Shown one piece after another: positions 17,190-29,100 of a DNA stretch of 64,000 nucleotides. The DNA lies in NCBI RefSeq assembly GCF_001306415.1, contig NZ_LDJX01000004.1:99501-163500 (forward strand), read 5' to 3'. Position 1 is the stretch's first letter; each line of letters opens with the position of its first letter. Made by a program: the position numbers and the translations under genes. The notes beneath the pieces are model-generated. The model had not been told where the DNA came from. It searched no databases and saw nothing but the letters and a program-made list of their open reading frames with translations. This DNA is from Croceitalea dokdonensis DOKDO 023. GTDB taxonomy: Bacteria > Bacteroidota > Bacteroidia > Flavobacteriales > Flavobacteriaceae.

Positions 17190-20100
17190 ATGAACCAAAG
17201 AGTACTGTTTTTTCTGTTGACCATAATGCTAAGTTTTTCGGCATTTTCCCAATTAAGCGACCTTCATTATTTACCACCTTTAAAGCAGGGCCAAAATAAC
17301 GCAGGTATCAGGGACCAAGCGATCTACCTATCCACACCGGAACCTACAATGTTTACGGTCAACGTATATAGAGGCACCAGTACAACACCCTGGAGATCTT
17401 ACAACATTAATAATACCAACCCAGCGGTCATAGATGAAACCCAAGGACTTACTGATGGTGACAATAACATTACCTTGGTAAACAATGACAATACCGGTGT
17501 TGTGCTAACCAACAGCGGTCTACGATTTGAATCGACCACTGGAGATCGATTTTATGTCAACTACAGGGGGAATTCATCGGCTCAGGCCGCGTCATTGACC
17601 TCTAAGGGTAGAGTTGCCATGGGACAACGGTTTAAATGGGGCGGCGTGCCTAATTTAGGTGGTAGGCACCCGTCTAAATCCAACACGCTGGGCATTATGG
17701 CCACAGAGGATAATACCACCATCACACTATCCGGGTACGACCCTGATTGTACTTTTCGTATGGGAACCGATGCCAACGGCATTACAGCAGATACGTACAC
17801 GATAACCCTTAACGCCAATGAATCCTTTGTTTTTGAGAACTATGTGGGCAATGTAAACCCTCCCTCCTTAGCCCAGCAACAAGGATGGTTAGGTGCTACC
17901 ATAGAATCTGACAGGGACATTGTCATTAGTAACGGCTCCATTAACTTTGGACGGCAAGTTGGTCAAGGTAACCGGGATGCCGGTATCGATCAACCCGTAC
18001 CAGAAAACAGACTTGGTAAGGAATATGTTTTTGTACGCGGAAATGGCGAGACTGCAGGACGTACGGAATTCCCCGTTATCATTGCTACGGCAGATAACAC
18101 CCAAATTTTTGTAAACGGTAATCCTACACCTGTTGCCACCATAAACAATGGAGATTTTTTTGAAATTCCAAGTAATCTCTACTCCTCCAATACGGTAGGT
18201 GCCAATATGCTGGTACAGACCTCCAAAGATGCCTATGCCTATCAATGTTTGGCAGGTGCTAGTGAGGTGTACACCCAAGGACTCAATTTTGTGGCACCCG
18301 TAAACTGTTTATTACCGGATGTCATGGACAATATCCCGGATATCCGCAATATGGCAGGTACCCAAGTTACAGGTGGGATGACCATTATTGCCGCGGTAAA
18401 CACGCCAGATGCAAATATCCAAGTAACCGATGGCAACGGCCCAGTGACCCTGCCAGCTTCTGTCCCGGTTACAGGGTCTACAGACTGGAAAACATTTTAT
18501 GTACCCAATCTTTCCGGGAACGTAAGCGTACAATCCACCGGTCCCATGGCGGTCGGGTTTTTTGGGTTTAATGGTGCTCGTGGCGTTGCCGGATATTTTT
18601 CAGGCTTTGATACCGTTCCAGAAGTAAACCTAGAAATCCGTGGTGGTACGGGTTGTTTTGTGGGATCGGAAATTTTTGAGGCTACCGCCAATTTTGATGC
18701 CTACCAATGGTATGGTGATGGTATGCTCATACCTGGTGCCAATAGTGTCAACTATGCACCAACCACGGCCGGAGACTATTTTGTGCGGGGTACCAAGGGC
18801 CCATGTACCTATGACAGCCAACCCATACAGGCGTTATACTGTGACCCAGACATTATACTCAATAAAACCGTTGACCGCCCTGAAATTATGGAAGGGGAAA
18901 CTGCGGTATTCACCATACAGGTAAGAAACTTGGGCGTTGGCCCCGTGACCAACCTCCAGATAACGGATAACATACCAGCCGGATTAAGCTTGGAAAATGC
19001 ATACACCCTTAATGGTAGCTGGAGTGGAAATACTTGGAACATTGGGACATTAAACGGCGGCGGTACGGCCGTATTGGAGTTAACGGTCAGAGGTGATGAA
19101 ATAGCAACCGTACCATTTTTAAACCTCACGAATATTGCTTCAAATAGTCAAAATGAAACCGACGCAAACATTACGGAGGATACCCCAATTGCACATATTA
19201 TAGTACACAATGATTTTGATAATGATGGTGTTAGGGACTATGTGGATTTAGATGATGATAATGATGGAATTTATGATGAGGAAGAGTGCTCAGATTTCTT
19301 GCTGAACGGTAACTTTGAATCAAATGCAGGCCTTAATAACGGCAACAACTTTGTTATGCCACTTGGGTGGCAGGTTACCTCCGGTGTTCCAAACATTGTT
19401 TTGGTAGATGGCCTCAATGGAAACTACGAATATGGAAGAGGTGGTCCCGAGTTTGATGCCAATGGAGATGCTGGCCATTATTTTGACATAAATGGTGATG
19501 GCTCCGTTTATCAATCGTTTACCGTTACAGAAACTACGAACGTAGTTTTTGGTAGTTATGCTACCTCAAGGGACAACGCTTCTGGTCCAATTGAACTTCA
19601 AATTGTTTCCGGAACAGGTGTTGGGGGTGCCGTATTGGGATCTACGGGTTCCGTATTACTGCAAAACAACAACTCTTGGTCCTATTTGGAAGCAACGGCA
19701 ACACTCCCTCCCGGTACCTATACCTTTGTGGCCATAATGGACAATTTCACCAATATAGACAACGCATTTGTTTGTGGAGATGTAGATGGTGATGGGCTTT
19801 TGGGAAGAATTGATTTGGATAGTGACGGGGATGGCTGCTCTGACGCAAATGAATTCTATAAAGATGAAAATGCGGATGGTTCTGACGATCAAGTCTTTGG
19901 AACTGGAGCACCTGTGGTAGACAGCAGTAATGGTACGGTGATCGGAGCTTCTTATAACAGGGTGTTGGCTCCTGAAATTTTATTGGGTAATACCTCTGAA
20001 GATTTGGCAGGTATTGATATTAATGGACAAGACGTTAGCTTGGGCCAAACGTATGAATATGTGCTTCGTTTCCAAAACACAGGGGATGATGATGCTGTCA

Positions 20101-23100
20101 ATTACTCCATTAGAAATGTACTACCACCCAATGTGACCTTTAATGCGGTGGATGTTACAGATGCGCCTGGAACAACACATTCTTTTGACCTTGCTACCAA
20201 CACCTTGGTTTTTGATGTTCCAAATAATCTTGTCGAAATTGGAGACCCAGGTTATAGCATAAGGATAGAAGTTACCATTGCTCTGAATTGTTCGGATTTT
20301 GTGAATGCCTGTTCCTCTAATTTGGAGAACAACGCCTTTTCAACATATCAGGGCGTACTTAACCCATCTACTTTTACCGATGATAACGGATCAGCGTCTA
20401 TTTCAGGTTGTCCCAGAACTGCACAGATCGCAAGTAATTCCATACTAAACGATCTCTCCAATTGTAATGAAGCCAGAACAGTACAATTATGTGGTGATGA
20501 TGTCCTGTTACAGGCAGGAACTGGATTTACAACCTATAACTGGGTATTGGATACCAATGGCAATAACCAAGTGGATGCAGGGGATACCGTACTTGCCAAT
20601 GGTCCGCAGAACACCCTAACAGTGACCGATATCGGCAATTACATCGTTGAAAAATCGTCTAACGGTAGCTGTCCAGACTTGGTAGAACGTATTACGGTAG
20701 AGCGCTTTGGAAGTACCCAGAGCAATCCCATTGTATCCTATTTCAACCAAGTAAATAGTGATAATAATCCTGATAATGACATACAGGGTGAAATTGTGAC
20801 CTGTTCCATTGACGGTGATCTTTTGCCTAAAATTTTCCTTTGTGGAGCAGGTGATCAAACAACGATTCAACTTGGAATAACAGATGCGCAAAGTATTGCT
20901 TGGGAGGTATTGGACGAAACCAGTTGTGGTGCAACAGGAGATGATTGTGCCAACAAAAACGGTACATGTTCCTGGAACTCCGTTGCCAATGGAGATACTT
21001 TTACAGCGACGGATAGCGGTGAATACAGGGTAGTCATCAACTATCAAAATGGCTGTTTTTCCCGTTTTTACTTTAATGTTTTCAGAAATGAACTTGACCT
21101 AAACTATACCAATGACGACATTTTGTGTGCAACTCCTGGCAACATTAGAATTACCAATGTCGGCGCAGGATATGGCTATAGTTTGATAGATGTTGCAAAC
21201 AATACAACGGTTATTCCTTTTTCCGCCAACAACGGTCCCAATTTCGATATCACCACCAGTGGCACCTATCGGGTACAGGTGGTACAGTTGAATCCGAGCA
21301 CCAATGCTCCAATAGCTAATAGCTGTATTTTTGAAACACCAGATATTGGAATTCTAGAAAGAAACTTTAGTGTTTCCGTTTCAGCTACGGCTGCGGACTG
21401 CAATTCCCTGGGCACTATATCCATACAAGCTTTGAATGCCCTGCCCAATTACAGTTATGAAATACGACTAAATGATGGTAGCAACGGTGGACTAGGTTCT
21501 TTGGTGGCAAACCAGCCCACATCAAATGATAACACCCATGTTTTCCAGAACCTAAATCCAGGGGAATATAATGTGATAAGCACAACACAAGATGGTTGTT
21601 CCGATATGCAATCGATTACGGTTGATGAAATTGATGAGTTAACCTTAACTGCCATTGCCATTAACAACATAACTTGTAATGCTGGGGTAGTAAATTTATC
21701 ACCATCGGGTGGCCTTCCCTCCCCTAGTTACGAAATGGCCATTTGGAGCAAAGACGGCACCAATCTATATACTGATGAAAACGCCATTCCAGATAGTGCT
21801 TTTCAAACCAATGGGAACTTCTTGTTTGGCTTTAGAGGGGTACCAACCCCTACCTATTTCCCCAATGAAGAAGGAGATTACATTTTTATCGTTAGGGATG
21901 GTAATGGATGTTTTGCCCAATCTAACAGCGTAAGGGTAGAGGACCTAGGGGCCTTATCCATTTCCGCAACCAATACCGATATTGTTTGTGCAGATTCCAG
22001 TACGGCCAGCCTAACGGTTAACGTTAGCGGAGGCACCGCACCATATGAGTACAGTTTGGATGGGGGAACCACCTACCAAAACGGTGATACTTTTGTCAAC
22101 CTAGCAGCTGGGTTATATGAAATTACGGTTAGGGACTCCAGCAGCGCGGACGATGCCGATAAATGCGTGGCAACCTTTGACTATGAAATTGTACAGCCAT
22201 TCCGCTTAACAGCATCCGCTACTATTATTGAAGATGCTTCCTGTGATCCCAATGGCGCCTTGGTTAAGATACTAAACCCAAATGGAGGGCAGGCACCTTA
22301 TGAATTTAGTTTTGATGGCGGGGCCTCCTTCTCTACAATCGATCAACAGCGGTTGCCCGCAGGTAACTATCAATTTATGGTACGGGATGCCCTTGGCTGC
22401 ACGTTTAATACGGAACTTACGGTACCAACCCCAATAACCCAACCTAGTTTTAGCAGTGCGGTTACCTATGATTGCGCAGGTATGGGAACCATTGAGATTA
22501 CCCCATCAAACACCACAGACTTTACGTATGCCTATAGTCTAAACGGAACCCCAAATGCACCTACCAATAATAATATCTTTATTGGCCAAAGCAGCGGCAC
22601 TTACAATGTGGCCATTGACTATTCCAGTAACCTTACACCAGACCAAAGTACCTTGTTCCTAGAAACCTTTGGTGCCGGCCCCAACACCCAAATAGGGGAA
22701 GTTGGCCCGGGGTATTGCTATGAACCTCAAAGTGGCATGGCTACCGCCTGTAATTTGGGTCCAGCTGGTATTTTGGTGGACGGTGAATACGTGGTGACCA
22801 ACTTTGTGACCAACCCCATTGCGGTTTATAGAAATCCCAATGACCATACCGGATTGACCAATGGTCGTTTCTTTGCCATCCACCCAAGCAACAACCTGGT
22901 GGGGAGCAACAGTATATTGTGGTCTAGGGAAAACCTTGAGGTGCTGCCCAACCAAGATATTACCATTACCTTTTACGCCTACAACCTCAGACAAACTGGG
23001 TCTGCGGGCAACAATCCAGAAATTGCGGTTGAATTATTGGACAACGGCGGTTCTATTATCAACAGCACCATTACCGCTGAGATTCCCAAGAACAACAATG

Positions 23101-26100
23101 CAAACGATTGGCATGAGCGTACGGTAACCTTTAATCCAGGAGCCAATTCCGTAGTCAATATTGTCCTACGAAGTAACCAACCCAGCGATGATGGCAATGA
23201 ACTCATTTTAGACGATATTCAGGCAACGCAACTTGCGGAAACCTGTGATGCAACAGCCAACCTTACGGTCGTTGTGGAAGACAATCAAGCATTTGAAGCC
23301 AACCTTTTGAATACCATTGAACCATCTTGTGATGGTGCAGCGGATGGTTCCATTCGCTTTGAGGTGAACAACTTTGATGCTGCTACCGGGTTTGAGTATT
23401 CCACGGACGGAACCACTTGGACAACCGCTATGGCCTCACCAATCACTACGGCAGCCAACTTGGCAGCAGGGAGTTATACGGTTTCTGTAAGAAGGTTAAA
23501 TGACACCTCTTGTACCACAACGTTCCCAGCAACCCTGACCGCACCACCGGCCATTGTACCAACTCTGGCACAAACGGCAGATTTCACCTGTTTTAATTCC
23601 GGTGCAACTCTAGAGGCCGCTGCAACTGGTGGTAGTTCCGGATACCAATATCAATTGGAAGATACCAGTGGTGGTATTATTGTTCCTTTCCAAACCAATA
23701 CGGCCTTTAACAATATTCCTGATGGCACCTATTTGGTAAGGGTATCGGACACCAATGGATGTGATGTACTCTTGCCCTTGACGAATGCCGTTACCGTAGC
23801 TGCTCCAACAGCCGTAGTTTTTGATACGACGGAAACAGCATGTTATGCAGGAAGCAATAACGGTTCTATTCTGGTCAACGTTACCGCTGGTAATGGAAAT
23901 TATGAGTTCCGCATCAATTCGGGACCATGGATAACCCCTCCAACGGCAACGGACACCAGCTATACCTTCAGCGGCCTTTCAGAGGGTACTTACGATATTG
24001 AGGTACGTGACCAACTTGGTTGTCCTACGACAGCCAATACACAAAGCGTGGTCATCAGTCCACAATTGGTAGTAGACGTGGTAGTTACCGACCTTAGCTC
24101 GTGTAATGACGGAGAAATTACCGTGAACGCCATAGGTGGCAATGGAACCTTACTGTACGCCATCGTTCCTGCAAATTCTGACCCCACAGGTTTATTCGTA
24201 ACCTCTAACAGCCTTACCATTACGGAGGCCATGGCCACATCCAACCCAGGGGGATATGATGTGCACGTTCAAGACAACAACGGAGCTCCTGCCCTTTGTA
24301 CGTTCTTGGAAGAAGATATTATGTTAACCCCGGTAGCGCCCTTGGCGGTAACGGTAACACCAACAGATCCATTATGTTTTGATGGTTTGGGTAACATAGC
24401 CATTTCGGTTACCGGTGGTACGGCACCGTATAGCTATACACTAACGGATTTATCTCCGGCAGACGGTATCGATTACGGAAGAAACAGTGCTAACCTTTCC
24501 GTAAACAATTTAGACTATAACGGAATCGGCGTAGGAGATTATGAAGTCACCATTATAGATACCAATGGATGTGCCGTTACCTCCACCCTATCCACCATCA
24601 ACAACGCCGTTGAAATAACTGCGGATGTCCTTCCCATTCTACCGGCAGCATGTGCAAGTACAGTGGAAAGTGATTTTGGTTTTGAATTTGATAATGTTAT
24701 TGCGCCAGCAGGAACCGTAGAATACAGTAATGACGGCGGAACCACTTGGCAAAGCTCCCCAGAATTAAGGGGTTCCGTGGGCAATCCCACCTTCTCTGGA
24801 ACCGAGGTATTCCCTTCCATTAGGGTTGAAGTCGCTACTGGTGTATACTGTCAGAAAGATTTTGATAGGTATATTATTCCCTTTCCTTTGGATGATTTGG
24901 ACATTACCTTGTCCGCAATTGTCATAGGTTGTAATGATTTACAAGTAACTGTTGAAGGTAGTGAAGGTGATGGAACCAGCGGATATGACTATACCTACAC
25001 GGACGATCCCGCCAATTTTAGCACTTTTATTACAGATCCCAATGTCTGGGTAGAGAACGTGCCCGCCGGTACGGCGCATACGTTTGCCAATATTGACCCT
25101 ACTACCCCACAATACCCGGAAGTACCGCTTCTGGTACCAGGTAGGACCTATGTATTTTATGTAAGGGATGGTGCAGGATGTATCAGACAGAGTAACGTCA
25201 ATGTTAATGATATCCCGGGAATTGGGCTACCTATTGACGTGACCACAGATATCACACCAAGTTGTGATGCATCGGCAAATGGTGCCATTACCTTTAACCT
25301 AAACCCAACGGTTACACATCCAAGCATGCGATGGGAAGTCTTCCAATTGGGCAACCCATTGCCCATAGAAGTGAGTGGTGGCGGTGCAACGGCAGCAAAC
25401 GTTCCCTACAGTGCCAGTATTTCAACAACGGTACCGCTTGCGGAGGGCGAATACTATATTGATGTTATCCAGGTTGATGCCTCTAATGTGGACGCCTGCC
25501 GTGGCGGTGGCGAAAATGCCTATGTGCCAGAGTTGGCCCCATTAACTGCGGTGGCAACGGCAACAAGGGATATTTCCTGTAATCTGCCCGGACTTATTTC
25601 CATTACTGGAATTTCGGGCGGCGGTGGCCAGCCTTATGCCTATGACGTTACTGGTCCTGCAGGATTTACGGCTCTTAGCGGCACCACGGACAATCCTGTG
25701 GAAATACCCGTAAACTCCCCTGCGGGCAGTTACACGGTGACCTTGCATGACCAATATGGCTGTTCCGTAACTTTAAATCCGGTCAATTTAGACCTTGCCC
25801 CCAACCCAACAATAACGGTAACCAAGGACAACTGTGAAGCGCCCATCACCGTAACCGCGGTGGGTACTTCTGCCGCCGGTAATATGAGATATGCCATGGT
25901 GGCCACTGGTAGCGCCGCACCTAGCACATTTGCCAACAACGGGGGGATTTTCAATAATGTGTCCCCAGGAACTTACGATGTATATGTTATTGATGGCAAC
26001 GGTTGTACCGCGGTAAGTACTGCTTTTGTAGTACACGAGGTACTTTCGGCAACTGCGTCATTAACAAAACTTTTGGATTGCACACCGTCACCAGAGGGTG

Positions 26101-29100
26101 TTATTACTATTGATATTACCAATGGTTCAGGCAGTTATGAATATAGCATTACGAACACCGCAGGGGCTCCCAACGTGAGCCAAATCGCTGTTCCAGGTAC
26201 TACTTTTGACTATTTGACCACATTGCCCGGGGAATATACCATTACCATTTTTGATACCAATACCCCGAATAGTGGTGTTTGTGATAGAATCTTTACCATA
26301 GAAGTTCCAGCAAGGGTGGAACCCATTATCGATCCGGCAATAGTCGCCAATGATGTGAGCTGTATTGGAGCCAATGATGGTAGTATCACCATAAGGACAA
26401 CAAATGGAGCAGCTGCACCGTATACCTTTGAAATTACGGAAATGGATGGGGTGCCTACCAGCATCTTACCCACAAGCACATCCGGTAATTCTGCAGAATT
26501 TACAGCTTTGGCACCTACCACTACGGCAGCTGGTTATGTGGTTACCGTTACCGGTAACCCCGCCACCAATAACTGTAGTGTAAACAGTGTGGCCATTAGC
26601 ATCAATGAGCCCGCTGCCATAACCATACCAACACCAACGGTGGTCGCTTTTGGATGTACCTCCGGTAATACCGTAAACAATGCATCCATCACTGTAAATG
26701 ATGTTTCACCTTTTGTCCAAGGGGGCAGCGGTACTTATGTGCGTTACGAGTTTATAGAAGAAGATGACCCAAATACCGTGGCCATAGAACCTGCGGTAAC
26801 TGTACAGACGGGTACCAACACAACCTTTATTGAAACAGACCCCGCTGGCGGTGTCTACACCATCAACGTTTATGATGACAACGGATGTGTGGGCAGCACG
26901 ACGGCAACAATACCGGCTTTTGACAGCATGGACAACATCTCTGTACAGGTAGATGATGCCATTAGTTGTATCAATTTAGGTGAGGATATCCGTATTGATG
27001 TTGTTGGTAACTTGACCAACAGTACGGCAAACCCAGCAAACTATGAATTTAGAATGTTGCCCACAGGTACGACGCAAACATCTAACATTTTCACGGACCT
27101 CCAACCCAACACCTATACTTTTGAGGTAAGCAACTTGGCTACGGGCTGCAGCACCACGGTCACCCATACCGTTGAAGCTCCCAACACCTTTGACGTACAG
27201 GTGGAAAAATTGGCCGATGTGGTCTGTTTTGGAGGTGATGGCAGTATACGCTTAACCATGAGTGATGCCACTTACAGCGGTAATTTCAATTGGAATGTCT
27301 TTGATACCAATGGAACGCCCAATGATCGTTCGGATGACGGTGCGGCGATCCGTTCTGGCACCGTAACCGGATTTGGACCTTCCACCTCAATTTTGGTTCC
27401 TGCAGGAAATTACATTGTTGAGGTCACCCAAGACGGATTCCCCAATTGTGCACAAATACGTTCGTTCAACATCACAACACCAAGTGCACCTATCTCCTTG
27501 GACACGCTAGCATTGGGGCAAGTAGGTTGTGGTAATGACCAAGGTAGCGCATCAATCAATCCGCTTGGTGGTGAAGCACCGTATGATATCATATTAACCA
27601 ATACGACCACCGGTAGCATCCTCAACATTGTACAGGTGAATGAACACAACTTCCAAAATCTATCTGCCGGAGATTATACCGTAGCGGTAACGGATGCCCT
27701 TGGATGTACGGAAACGTTTACCAATGCATTTACACTGTTGTTACCGGACCCCATTGTTGCCAATATTGCAGCTACCACTTTGGAATGTCAAGGAGATACT
27801 GATGCTTCCGTTTCCGTAAGTGTAAATCCTAGGAACCTAAGTGCCAACTATAGATATATTTTGAATCGCTATTCAGATAGTTCCGGGACAACCCTTGAAC
27901 AAAGCTCGGCTTCACAGAGCCTTCCAAGCTTTACAAATCTTGGGGCTGGTTTTTATAGCGTCCGTGTTTTGGATGATATGGACTGTGAGTTTGAGACCAA
28001 CATTTTGGAAATCATAGACCCAGTAGTTACCAGGGGACAACTCACCACCCTGGCATCCTTAAGTTGTTTGGTAGGTGCGGAACTGCAGCTCCAAGGTTTG
28101 GGCGGAACAGCGCCTTATAGCTGGAGTGCGGATGGAGTCACTTTTGCGGCCATGAATGAAATCAACGGTGCAAATACGCACACCTTCCAGAATGTTGGTC
28201 CGGGTACCTATCAATATTTCATACAGGACAGTTTTAACTGTATCTCTGTAGTTTCCAATAGCGTAACCGTAGAGTCCATTGATGTACTAACGGTCACATT
28301 AGACACCACAGCCGCAAATATCAATTGTAATGGTGATAGTACAGCCCTTATCGAGGCTGAAGCGGACGGAGGACTCGGAAACTACCAATATGGATTGTTC
28401 TCTGATGCGGCCCTTGGCAATGAAATAAGACCCTACCAAATATCCGGTGTTTTTGCAGACTTGCCACAAGGCACCTATTATGTGAGTGTGCTGAGTGAGG
28501 ACTGCCAAGTCACTTCAGAGGCGGTAACGATAACGGAACCAGAGGCCTTACAAATAACACCAACCATTACTGATATTAGCTGTAGTGGGGCAGATGACGG
28601 CAGCGTTGTAATTGATGCCATTGGTGGAACCGGAGATTACCAATACGCCATTTCACCTAATTTAAATCAGTTTGATGATGTAAATACCTTTGATGAGCTA
28701 ACCGCAGGAGATTACAGCATCATCGTGCAAGATGCCAATGGTTGCTTTGAGTTCATTGAATTTACCATCACAGAACCTACTGTAGTGGAAATGGAAGTTT
28801 CCACCACACCAGAAATTTGTGTAGGAGAGGAAAATGGTTCCATTACCATAACACCTTCCGGAGGTACCGCTCCGTACAGCACGAGCTTAAATAGCAATGC
28901 GGATGGTGACTTTGAAGATGGTAGGTTGGTTTATGATGACCTTGCCAGTGGCACCTATGTAGTTTTTGTTAGGGACGCCAATGGATGTACCATCAATGAA
29001 ATCATTGAAATTGATGCAGGTGCAAACCTAAATGCGACCACCGAGGTGAGCTACGAATGCGCTGGGGACATCCCCAATAATAGGGTAAGCCTCACCTTTG

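Noticed and set aside
22659-22994. Long antisense reading frames within the giant gene and others as overlapping genes
   Set aside because: They lack domain signatures and show the biased composition expected from the opposite strand of a real coding frame.
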